A program made the position numbers and the translations under genes. 54,197 bases of DNA from Actinomycetes bacterium. Lineage in GTDB: Bacteria > Actinomycetota > Acidimicrobiia > Acidimicrobiales > JAMCPL01. Shown one piece after another: positions 24,423 through 32,278 of this stretch. The notes under the pieces were generated by a model that saw only the letters and a list, made by a program, of their open reading frames with translations, did not search any database and had not been told where the DNA came from. The DNA lies in the NCBI GenBank assembly GCA_021841005.1, contig JAKBVZ010000011.1, positions 1 to 54,197 on the forward strand, written 5' to 3'. Each line of letters begins with the position of its first letter. Position 1 is the stretch's first letter.

Positions 24423-25505
24423 ATGACTGCGGAAGGCTTCATCAGGGAGACTATCCAGGTATCGCTTTCCGGTAGGAGCTACGAGGTGACTGTTGGCAGC
24501 GGCATTCTTGGTGATCTGGCGGGTATGGTGAGCAGGCTCGTTCCCATGATATCGAGGGCCGTGGTGATTACCCAGGGGGCCATACCAGTGGAGGTCGATC
24601 CAGGAGTCCCGAGCCAAGTGCTGCTGGTACCTGACGGGGAATCGGCTAAATCGGTATCAGTGGCAGAATCTCTATGCCGGAAGATGGCCACCATGGGCAT
24701 AACGCGGTCTGATCTTGTAGTTGCTTTGGGTGGTGGTGTAGTGACGGATCTGGCCGGGTACGTAGCTGCAACCTATTATCGTGGAATCAGATATATTAAT
24801 ATCCCAACTACGCTGCTGGCGCAAGTAGATGCTTCTATCGGAGGGAAGACTGGGGTCAACCTGCCCGAGGGCAAGAATCTGATTGGGGCCTTCCACCAGC
24901 CTTCGGCGGTATTGTGCGACACCGCAGTGCTGTCGTCACTAAGTGAGAGGGAGTGGGCGTCAGGTAGGGGAGAGATGGCGAAATATGCATTTATCCCGTC
25001 ATCGACAGCTGCGCGCATGGGTACCGATTTTCTCGATCTGTCTTTGGATGAGCAAGTGTCAGCGTGCGTGAGATTGAAGGCCGGAATTGTCTCGGAAGAC
25101 GAGTTGGAGATGCCGGGTGGCCGCAGGGTGCTGCTCAACTATGGCCATACACTTGCCCATGCGCTCGAAGCGGTCGGATTCGATGGCCGTTCCGGGGTGG
25201 ACCTACGTCATGGTGAGGCCGTAGCCATAGGTCTTGTGTTTGCGGCGGAATTGGCCGGAAGGCTTGGTAGGATAGGTGGTGACGGGATTGATCAACATCG
25301 CAGGATAGTAAAAGGGTTCGGCCTGCCGACCGGGATACCTGACGGCGTACGTGCCGATGATCTTGTGGCATTCATGAGAAGGGACAAAAAAGTGTCTGAT
25401 GGTATGGTATTCGTACTTGATGGTGCGAGTGGCTTGGAGCGGGTGCAGGGTATAGATGAGCCTCTGGTGAGAGATGTTCTGGTGGCGACCGGGGCGAGAC
25501 CATGA
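24423..25505 (+). CDS. aroB: 3-dehydroquinate synthase
   Basis: 360 aa from ATG 24423 (GGGG 7 nt upstream; GTG 24408 adds five residues). VPDGESAKSV, LGGGVVTDLAGYVAATYYRGI, IPTTLLAQVDASIGGKTGVNL, GRGEMAKYAFI and LLNYGHTLAHALE carry the NAD site, the zinc ligands (Glu, two His) and the phosphate-binding Lys/Arg. Converts DAHP to 3-dehydroquinate. Overlaps aroQ by 4 bp (25502-25505). Confidence 0.95.
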   Translation: MTAEGFIRETIQVSLSGRSYEVTVGSGILGDLAGMVSRLVPMISRAVVITQGAIPVEVDPGVPSQVLLVPDGESAKSVSVAESLCRKMATMGITRSDLVVALGGGVVTDLAGYVAATYYRGIRYINIPTTLLAQVDASIGGKTGVNLPEGKNLIGAFHQPSAVLCDTAVLSSLSEREWASGRGEMAKYAFIPSSTAARMGTDFLDLSLDEQVSACVRLKAGIVSEDELEMPGGRRVLLNYGHTLAHALEAVGFDGRSGVDLRHGEAVAIGLVFAAELAGRLGRIGGDGIDQHRRIVKGFGLPTGIPDGVRADDLVAFMRRDKKVSDGMVFVLDGASGLERVQGIDEPLVRDVLVATGARP

Positions 25506-26047
25506 GTATCGCCATGGCCGGAGGGGGTGGATCGACGGTGGCCGGAGAGAGTGGACCGACGGTTCTCCTTCTGTCCGGACCCAATCTGGACCTGCTCGGG
25601 ACACGTGAACCGGCCATATATGGCAAGGATACGTTGGAGACGCATGTGGCGTCCGCGTCGAAAGAGGCTGAGTGCCTGGGGTACGTTCTGGAGCACTTCC
25701 AGTCCAACGATGAGGGGGAGCTGGTGGAGGCTGTACATGCCGCTGGCGGGAGGGCGGTCGCGATAATAGCCAACCTTGGCGCGCTGACGCACTACTCATG
25801 GGCTCTTCATGATGCGTTGGCTGCGTTTGACGGCGTGGTCGTGGAGGTCCACCTGTCGAACCCGATTGCGAGGGAACCTTTCCGCCATCGATCTGTCGTG
25901 GCTCCTGTCGCTGAGGGTTCCATCGCCGGCTTCGGTGGTCTCGGTTACGTGCTTGCCGTACGAGCTGTACGAGCCGTCATGGATGTACGAGCCGTACAAG
26001 ACACCACTCGTAGTGGCAGTGCTAGTGGCAGTGCGAAACGCGAATAG
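25502..26047 (+). CDS. aroQ: Type II 3-dehydroquinate dehydratase
   Basis: 181 aa. LLLSGPNLDLLGTREPAIYG contains the catalytic Arg and Tyr, IIANLGALTHYSWALHDAL the Asn/His substrate loop (the usual PGA reads LGA), and VEVHLSNPIAREPFRHRS the second His and Arg. It dehydrates 3-dehydroquinate to dehydroshikimate as a dodecamer in this family. About 25 extra residues precede the core and a repetitive tail (AVRAVRAV, SGSASGS) follows, both encoded by short DNA repeats. Confidence 0.92.
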   Translation: MSIAMAGGGGSTVAGESGPTVLLLSGPNLDLLGTREPAIYGKDTLETHVASASKEAECLGYVLEHFQSNDEGELVEAVHAAGGRAVAIIANLGALTHYSWALHDALAAFDGVVVEVHLSNPIAREPFRHRSVVAPVAEGSIAGFGGLGYVLAVRAVRAVMDVRAVQDTTRSGSASGSAKRE

Positions 26048-26073
26048 AGAAATACCCTGCAGATGGAGGCCCT

Positions 26074-28020
26074 GTGCCTATGGGTAACGCCGCTTCCTCC
26101 GTAGATGTGGCCGTGGATCCCGACAGATCGAAGGGCTGGATAAGGCGGTTCCAGCCAGTGGTGAGTGCGCACAAGAGAGCGATCCTGGTGGCTCTCGTAG
26201 GTTCGATTATCGCAAGCGGGATACAGGTTGTAGGACCTTACGTACTGGCTGAGGCGGTGGACAACTCTTTACTGGCCCACAGATCCTCATTGAAGACATA
26301 CGTAGCAATCCTTGCCCTGCTTGCTGCATTACGCTTCATCATCGGCTACTTTTACCGCTTTACATTGCTACGCAACGCCTACAACATCGAATATGACCTT
26401 AGGACGATGATCTACAGGCATCTCACTACCCTGTCAGCATCGTTTTACGACCGTACTTCCTCTGGGCAACTGGTTGCCAGAGCCAATTCGGATGTAAGGG
26501 TCATACAGATGTTGCTTGCATTCGGACCCAATATACTGAGCCAACTGGTCCTTTTCTTACTCGCAGTTGCCGTGATGCTCACGATGAGCCCTACCCTTAC
26601 CTTGGTGGTGGTCGTGGCCATGCCCCTTGTGATGCTGGCTGGACGTAGGATGCGTAGTCAGATGTTGCCCTCTTCATGGCTTGTCCAGAGCAGGAGGGCC
26701 GACATCACATCCAAGGTGGACGAGTACGTGGAGGGGGTGCGGGTGGTCAAGGCCTACGCGAGGGAACCGGAGCAGCTCAGCCTGATGAGCCGGCTTTCAC
26801 GTCGATTACAGTGGGCATCTGTCTACCAGATCGATATCCAGGCCAGATGGGCGCCGCTTGCCCAGAACATCCCCAGGCTGGGACTTCTCGGGGTGCTCCT
26901 GTACGGTGGCTGGCTGGTGATAGGAGGGCGGATACCTGTCGGTGATCTGGTGGCGTTCAGCGCTTATGTGGTGATGCTACAGGCACCGTTTCAAATGCTG
27001 GGGGTGCTTCTGGCCCAGTTCCAGCGTGCAGCCGCATCGGCGGGACGGATACTCGAGCTGATGGATGAAAAGCCTGACATCACGGACAGTCCTGATAGTG
27101 TTCCACTGGTAGATCCGGTAGGGCGTGTCGAGTTCGACGGGATCTCGTTTGCTTATCCTGGTAGGCAGGTGCTGATCCAGGACTTCACGCTCACGCTGGA
27201 GCCTGGTCAGACGGTGGCACTTGTCGGGCGGACGGGGTGTGGAAAATCCACGGTCGCAAAGCTCCTGGCTCGCTTCTACGATATATCATCTGGCGAGATC
27301 AGGATTGACGGGATGGACATTCGCAAGGCCACTCTATCCAGCTTGAGGAAGTGTGTAGGAGTGGTTGGGGATGATCCCTTCCTGTTCACCGCGTCACTGG
27401 CTGAGAACATTTCCTATGCAAACCCGGCCGCAGGAAAGGCGGCTGTAATGGATGCGGTTGTTGCCGCGGGTCTGCTTGACGTCGTGGAGAAACTTCCGCA
27501 AGGGATGGACACTGTGATCGGAGAAAGAGGGTATACGCTCTCGGGGGGCGAGAGACAGCGGGTTGCGATTGCCAGGCTCCTGCTGGCGGAGCCGATCATC
27601 GCAGTGTTCGACGATGCCACGAGTTCGATAGATGTCGAACTGGAGATGGCGCTTCACAGGACCATAGCCACCATGAAGAATAGCAGGACGTTGTTGCTGG
27701 TAGCGCACAGGCTTTCCACCGTTACCCTTGCCGATAGGGTCGTGCTCATGGAAGCAGGGAGGATAGTGGCCGAGGGGACCCATGAGGAACTTGTTTCGGC
27801 TAGCTACGCATACAAGCACATCTTTGACGAGAGTGGTCGAGCCACTGCTGGTCAGGCCATTCCGGACCATGTGGTTCCCGGTAAGAGTTACTCTGAATAT
27901 TCCGTGTCCGGTCGAGCCGTGGATCCGGATGCCGGTCGAGGTCTCCATCGGGTTGCATCGAAGGCAGCGCATGCATCTCCGAGTGACGAGGTGATTGGTC
28001 AGGATGCATTGCAGCCATGA
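26074..28020 (+). CDS. ABC exporter half-transporter A (degenerate catalytic site)
   Basis: 648 aa from GTG 26074, GGAGG just upstream. Six-helix membrane domain (about 30-315), then an NBD: Walker A GRTGCGKST, Q-loop VGDDPFLF, signature LSGGERQRVAIARLL, Walker B IIAVFDDATSSID, H-loop LLVAHRLST. The catalytic Glu after Walker B is Asp, a hallmark of the degenerate half of heterodimeric exporters (TM287/288, BmrCD, LmrCD type). Overlaps the second half by 4 bp. The C-terminal 80 residues beyond the NBD are unique. Substrate unknown; probably exports a drug, lipid or peptide. Confidence 0.9.
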   Translation: MPMGNAASSVDVAVDPDRSKGWIRRFQPVVSAHKRAILVALVGSIIASGIQVVGPYVLAEAVDNSLLAHRSSLKTYVAILALLAALRFIIGYFYRFTLLRNAYNIEYDLRTMIYRHLTTLSASFYDRTSSGQLVARANSDVRVIQMLLAFGPNILSQLVLFLLAVAVMLTMSPTLTLVVVVAMPLVMLAGRRMRSQMLPSSWLVQSRRADITSKVDEYVEGVRVVKAYAREPEQLSLMSRLSRRLQWASVYQIDIQARWAPLAQNIPRLGLLGVLLYGGWLVIGGRIPVGDLVAFSAYVVMLQAPFQMLGVLLAQFQRAAASAGRILELMDEKPDITDSPDSVPLVDPVGRVEFDGISFAYPGRQVLIQDFTLTLEPGQTVALVGRTGCGKSTVAKLLARFYDISSGEIRIDGMDIRKATLSSLRKCVGVVGDDPFLFTASLAENISYANPAAGKAAVMDAVVAAGLLDVVEKLPQGMDTVIGERGYTLSGGERQRVAIARLLLAEPIIAVFDDATSSIDVELEMALHRTIATMKNSRTLLLVAHRLSTVTLADRVVLMEAGRIVAEGTHEELVSASYAYKHIFDESGRATAGQAIPDHVVPGKSYSEYSVSGRAVDPDAGRGLHRVASKAAHASPSDEVIGQDALQP

Positions 28021-29957
28021 GTATGGTTACTGGCGGTATGGGATGGGGAGGGGGAGCAGGCCGGATGGGAGCGGGTGCCAGTGTCCCTGGTGGCGACGGA
28101 AGGTGGGGAGGCATCCCTGACGATCTCTTTGATGATGTATCGGACATAGAGGCACTAGAACCGGAAGTACCCATTGGTGAGCCGGTGTTTGATTACGCCG
28201 TGCAATCAGGTGAGAGGTTCACCTTGCGCAGCCTCCTGGGGGTCAGGAAGCTTCAGGTAGGCGTGGCATTACTGCTGGTGACTGTGGCAACCGCATCGCT
28301 ACAGGTTGCACCATATCTTACCAAGATAGCAATAGATGATGGCGTGATGCACAAGGACATAGGGGTGCTGCTGGCCGTGTCGCTCGTATTCCTTGGAAGC
28401 GTGATTGTGACGATAGTCGCCCAGGGCCTGCAGACGGCGTTTACCGGTAGGCTTACCCAGGCGATTCTCTATGACATACGGCTTAGAGTCTTTGCTCACG
28501 TCCAGAGGATGTCGTTGCGGTACTTCACGTCCGAACGCACCGGTAGGATCATGACTCGCATGACGAGTGATATAGAGCAGGTCGGGCAGTTGCTGCAGAA
28601 CGGGCTCTTGACCATGGTCGTTCAGGTGATGAATATCCTACTGGTCACCGTGGTCCTGGTCGTGATCAACGCCGAGCTTGCAGCTTACGCAATCCTGATT
28701 GTCCTGCCCGTCCTGACAGCATTGACACTGTGGTTCAGGAAGTACTCGGAGATAGGCTTCAAACGAGTGCGCGACGGGATTGCCGATTTGCTGGCCGATC
28801 TTGCTGAGTCCCTGGCGGGCCATCACGTTGCCGATGCATTCAACCGTCACCAGAGGAACATAGAGAACCACGAGAAAGTGGTCGGGCGGTATCGTGATGC
28901 GAACATCTATACAGCTCATCTCCAGGCTGTATACCAGCCCGGTACGGTGTCGCTGGGCATGGTCGCACAGGCTGCATTGCTGCTCATCGGTGGCGAGATG
29001 CTCTTCCATCACCAGGTATCGGTGGGCAGTCTGGTGGCGTTCATACTCTACCTGTCTACCTTCTTCGGGCCCATCCAGCAGATGGTCCAGCTCTACAACA
29101 CCTACCAAGCAGGTCAAGCTGCCATGCACAAGTTGGCCGGGTTGCTGGCTACCGAACCGGACATGATCGAGCATCCGAGATCGAGAGACCTGGTGGTACG
29201 CAGGGGGGAGATCGATATCGAGGGTGTATCGTTCGGATACGTACCTGGCCAGGAGGTTCTGCACGGGCTGTCGCTCCATGTCGGGTCTTGCGAGCGCCTC
29301 TGCCTGGTTGGATCCACCGGAGCGGGCAAGTCCACCATAGTGAAGCTGCTGAACCGATTCTACGATCCAGAGCAGGGCAAGGTGACCATAGATGGGCAGG
29401 ATATATCCAGGGTGACGCTGAAGTCATTACGCAGGCAGGTGCTGCTGGTGACCCAGGAACCCTTTATCTTCGAGACAACCTTGAGGGAGAACCTTGTTTT
29501 CGGTGCTCCGGATTGCAGCGAGGATGACATCCTTGAGGCACTCAGAATGACTGGGCTTTATGGGATGGTAAGTAGGCTTCCTGATGGTCTTGAATCGTTG
29601 TGCAGCGAGAGGGGGGTGACATTTTCGGCAGGGGAGCGCCAGCTGATTGCGCTGGCACGAGCCTTCCTGGCACAACCAAAGATATTGCTGGCAGATGAGG
29701 CCACTTCCAACCTGGACATGGCCACCGAGAGGAGGATCGAAAGGGCTCTGGATACGCTGCTGGAGGGTAGGAGTTCGGTCGTGGTGGCGCACCGCCTGTC
29801 CACTGCGCTGCGTTCGGACAAGATCGCGGTCATCGAGGATGGCCGGGTGATCGAAACGGGCAGCCATGGTGAGCTGGTGGCAGCCGGTGGCAGGTATTCC
29901 CGGATGTACTCCACCTGGATGAAGCCGCGTGAAGCCTCAGCAGCACCGAGCCGCTGA
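28017..29957 (+). CDS. ABC exporter half-transporter B (catalytically competent)
   Basis: 646 aa. A Gly-rich then acidic N-terminal extension of about 55 residues precedes the membrane domain (about 75-380). NBD: Walker A GSTGAGKST, Q-loop VTQEPFIFE, signature FSAGERQLIALARAFL, Walker B ILLADEATSNLD with the catalytic Glu, H-loop VVVAHRLST. The signature deviates (FSAGE instead of LSGGQ), which in heterodimers pairs with the Asp-bearing Walker B of the partner to make the non-hydrolysing site. The two subunits therefore complement each other and are expected to form one exporter. Confidence 0.92.
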   Translation: MSMVTGGMGWGGGAGRMGAGASVPGGDGRWGGIPDDLFDDVSDIEALEPEVPIGEPVFDYAVQSGERFTLRSLLGVRKLQVGVALLLVTVATASLQVAPYLTKIAIDDGVMHKDIGVLLAVSLVFLGSVIVTIVAQGLQTAFTGRLTQAILYDIRLRVFAHVQRMSLRYFTSERTGRIMTRMTSDIEQVGQLLQNGLLTMVVQVMNILLVTVVLVVINAELAAYAILIVLPVLTALTLWFRKYSEIGFKRVRDGIADLLADLAESLAGHHVADAFNRHQRNIENHEKVVGRYRDANIYTAHLQAVYQPGTVSLGMVAQAALLLIGGEMLFHHQVSVGSLVAFILYLSTFFGPIQQMVQLYNTYQAGQAAMHKLAGLLATEPDMIEHPRSRDLVVRRGEIDIEGVSFGYVPGQEVLHGLSLHVGSCERLCLVGSTGAGKSTIVKLLNRFYDPEQGKVTIDGQDISRVTLKSLRRQVLLVTQEPFIFETTLRENLVFGAPDCSEDDILEALRMTGLYGMVSRLPDGLESLCSERGVTFSAGERQLIALARAFLAQPKILLADEATSNLDMATERRIERALDTLLEGRSSVVVAHRLSTALRSDKIAVIEDGRVIETGSHGELVAAGGRYSRMYSTWMKPREASAAPSR

Positions 29958-30051
29958 CAGCCGCATGCCCTCTACGTTGCCGGAGCCATAGACTGAATCC
30001 GGCTGGCGGGAGCGCTCGGTAATTGCAGCAAGTGCACTAGTATCGAAGCTT

Positions 30052-30774
30052 ATGACCGAGGAGCAGGAATACGAGCACCATCATCGTAATGTGCAGTCCG
30101 GGGGGGCTCGTGCCGCCATGTTCGGGGTAAGCGATGGGCTCGTTACCAACATATCGCTTATACTTGGCGTTGCAGGAGCGCACCCGGTGGCCGGCGTCGT
30201 ACGTTTGGCAGGGCTCGCCGGTCTTGTGGCTGGGGCGTTTTCCATGGGTGCGGGTGAACTCGTATCTATGAGAGCGCAGAAGGAGCTCCTCCAGCGGGAG
30301 CTGTCTGTAGAAGGCCACGCGATTGCCATGCACGCCGATGAGGAGCGTGAAGAATTGGCCAGAACCTACGAAGAGCGTGGATTCAGTAGAGATCTGTCGC
30401 TTCGTGTAGCCGATGAGGCTATGAGCAACCCTGAACTTGCACTTGAAATGCACGCCAGGGAAGAGCTTGGAATAGATCCGCGTTCCCTTGGATCACCGTG
30501 GCTGGCATCTGCTGCATCGTTTGTCTCTTTTGCAGTTGGTGCGATTGTTCCGCTACTGCCATGGCTGCTCACTGCCGGTATGGTGGCAACCGCGTGGTCG
30601 GTGGTGGCTACGGGCGTGGCTGCATTGGTGGTGGGGGGGGTGCTGGCGCAGTTCACCGGTCGTCGGATGCTGCTCTCTTCTCTCAGGCAGCTGGCGGTTA
30701 CCGGAGTTGTCGCGGCGGCCGCATGGGGGATTGGGCATGCCTTTGGTTCCGTGGGGTCCACGCACTCCTTCTGA
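30052..30774 (+). CDS. VIT1/CCC1-family iron/manganese transporter
   Basis: 240 aa. RAAMFGVSDGLVTNISLILGVAGAHP is the VIT signature in helix 1, followed by LAGLVAGAFSMGAGELVSMRAQKELLQREL; a cytoplasmic Glu-rich metal-binding region (HADEEREELARTYEERG ... NPELALEMHAREELG) and three more helices follow. Eukaryotic members move Fe2+ or Mn2+ out of the cytosol; bacterial members are thought to detoxify metal. It is consistent with the metal-handling theme (NRAMP, DtxR) downstream. A His-rich start (EYEHHHRN) may also bind metal. Confidence 0.88.
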   Translation: MTEEQEYEHHHRNVQSGGARAAMFGVSDGLVTNISLILGVAGAHPVAGVVRLAGLAGLVAGAFSMGAGELVSMRAQKELLQRELSVEGHAIAMHADEEREELARTYEERGFSRDLSLRVADEAMSNPELALEMHAREELGIDPRSLGSPWLASAASFVSFAVGAIVPLLPWLLTAGMVATAWSVVATGVAALVVGGVLAQFTGRRMLLSSLRQLAVTGVVAAAAWGIGHAFGSVGSTHSF

Positions 30775-30798
30775 AGCGTGCCCGTATGGTTGTGCTAT

Positions 30799-30894
30799 CA
30801 GTTGTGCTATCGGACTCGCTATCAGTTGTGCTATCGGACTCGCTATCAGTTGTGCTATCGGACTCGCTATCAGTTGTGCTATCGGACTCGCTAT
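30799..30894 (+). repeat. Four perfect 24-bp tandem copies
   Basis: Unit CAGTTGTGCTATCGGACTCG plus CTAT at 30799-30822, 30823-30846, 30847-30870 and 30871-30894, with partial units at both sides. No spacers, so not CRISPR. Minus-strand reading gives DSESDSTT repeats without a credible gene. Confidence 0.95.
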
Positions 30895-31099
30895 CGGACC
30901 GCACCGCCTGAATTCCATGAGTTCCTCTTGCCGCTCTACATGAGCTATACTTTTAGTAGTACTGAAGTGGTATCTATCCACATGATATTGATGTGATACC
31001 TGCGTAACCTGGGCTACGCTGGATGGCGCAGGGTGCCTTTGTGGTATGTACGTGGTGCATCCAGGCGGTGTGGTGAGGTATGCCATGCTCGTAGAGTTG

Positions 31100-31174
31100 C
31101 GGGAAGTAGCGCAGTTTGGTCAGCGCGCAGCGTTCGGGACGCTGAGGCCGGGGGTTCAAATCCCCCCTTCCCGA
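31100..31174 (+). tRNA. tRNA-Pro (anticodon CGG)
   Basis: Acceptor CGGGAAG (31100-31106) pairs with CTTCCCG (31167-31173), discriminator A 31174. D-arm GCGC...GCGC; anticodon stem CAGCG/CGCTG encloses loop TTCGGGA, anticodon CGG; T-arm GGGGGTTCAAATCCCCC. CCA is not encoded. Confidence 0.95.
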
Positions 31175-31287
31175 CTGGTTAAATTGCTGGTCAGAATGGT
31201 AATAGGGTTGCATCACCTTGCTTTGAGTGGAAAATGCTGGGGATGTAAAATTATTTTCCTGGTTAGAGATCAGATGGTGACCACTGC

Positions 31288-32268
31288 TTATCGGTTAGTC
31301 CTGAGCTTCCGGAAGTAGCCTGGTGGCTCATCAAGAGAGAATGCCCTGTCAGTGTGGTCTATCTTGAAACCAAACCTCTTATACAGCTTCAGGGCAGCCG
31401 TATTATCGGAGTCCACGTACAGCATGGCAATCCGTAGTCCACGCGAGGAGAGATAGTCCAGGCCGGCTCGTAGCAGCGGGGCTGACATCCCTTGTCCCTG
31501 GTATGCAGGGTCCACGCAGATGACGTATATTTCACCCATGGGCGGATCTGCGGGGAAGTTGCCGGGGTGGATTTTGGTCCAGCACGACCCTGCAAGGTGG
31601 TTGGCATCTATACACAGGATGAAGCCCTGCGGATCAAACCAGGGCTCCTGCTCGCGTGCCACCAGCATGTTCAGGTCCCAGTTTCCTTGCTCCGGGTGGC
31701 CAGCAAAGGCCCGGTTGTTCAGCTCGAGCCAGGATAGTTCGTCTTCGCCGGGTCGGAATGTACGTAGCACGAGTGGATCGGATTGCGTGTCTTCTGCTTC
31801 CAGGGGCAACGCTCTCCTCATCTGGTACAGCTCCCTGCCCGCCTTCATGCTCACAGAGTGAGCCACCTCTTCTAGAAGTGCGTTCGAACGAATGGCCCAC
31901 AGTGATACCGGGTAGGCTGCCGGAGCCAGTCCGGCAATTGCTTTCCTCGCAAGTGCCGACGCTATTTCAAGGTAATCGCTCCTGCAGGCGGGCGACGTGG
32001 CTATTTCGATTGCAGATCCATGGTTGGTCTTAGAGATGTGGACGTATCCGCACAGTTGGCCGTTTTCTGCATCTTTCGCCAGGTACCCCCAGGCCGTTCC
32101 TGTGGAAGAAATACGGGTGCCGTTTTCCGTGTGATGCGACAGTTCTAGCCACGACTGATCGTTCAACGGCCTGTATCCGTCGAAGTCCTCCGAATCTGCA
32201 ATGAGTTGCATGACATCTCGGCGATCACTTCCAGTGGGGATGAATGGCGTGATTTCGAATCGGGTCAT
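31288..32268 (-). CDS. mshD: Mycothiol synthase (acetyl-CoA:Cys-GlcN-Ins acetyltransferase)
   Basis: 326 aa from ATG 32268; ATG 32301 would add 11 residues and overlap dinG. Two GNAT domains: the N-terminal one is degenerate; the C-terminal one has WLELNNRAFAGHPEQGNW, GEIYVICVDPAYQGQGMSAPLLRAGLDYL (acetyl-CoA loop) and MLYVDSDNTAALKLYKRFGF, all MshD signatures. Acetylates the Cys amine of the mycothiol precursor. Mycothiol is made only in actinobacteria, so this gene is a strong lineage marker. Follows dinG by 10 bp, so the two may share a transcript. Confidence 0.88.
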   Translation of the reverse strand: MTRFEITPFIPTGSDRRDVMQLIADSEDFDGYRPLNDQSWLELSHHTENGTRISSTGTAWGYLAKDAENGQLCGYVHISKTNHGSAIEIATSPACRSDYLEIASALARKAIAGLAPAAYPVSLWAIRSNALLEEVAHSVSMKAGRELYQMRRALPLEAEDTQSDPLVLRTFRPGEDELSWLELNNRAFAGHPEQGNWDLNMLVAREQEPWFDPQGFILCIDANHLAGSCWTKIHPGNFPADPPMGEIYVICVDPAYQGQGMSAPLLRAGLDYLSSRGLRIAMLYVDSDNTAALKLYKRFGFKIDHTDRAFSLDEPPGYFRKLRTNR

Positions 32269-32278
32269 TGCGCTGATC

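Larger units (their letters stand above)
30775..31287. other. Intergenic region holding a 24-bp tandem repeat and tRNA-Pro
   Basis: Apart from the repeat (30799-30894) and the tRNA (31100-31174), nothing coding is supported. Reading frames that cross the repeat or the tRNA are artefacts. Confidence 0.6.

Noticed and set aside
28638-29279. 213-codon minus-strand frame
   Set aside because: Antisense to the ABC transporter with no recognisable motif.
30799-30894. CRISPR array
   Set aside because: Copies are directly adjacent with no spacers, and no cas genes are present.
31046-31318. 90-codon plus-strand frame
   Set aside because: It crosses the tRNA-Pro gene and has no ribosome site.
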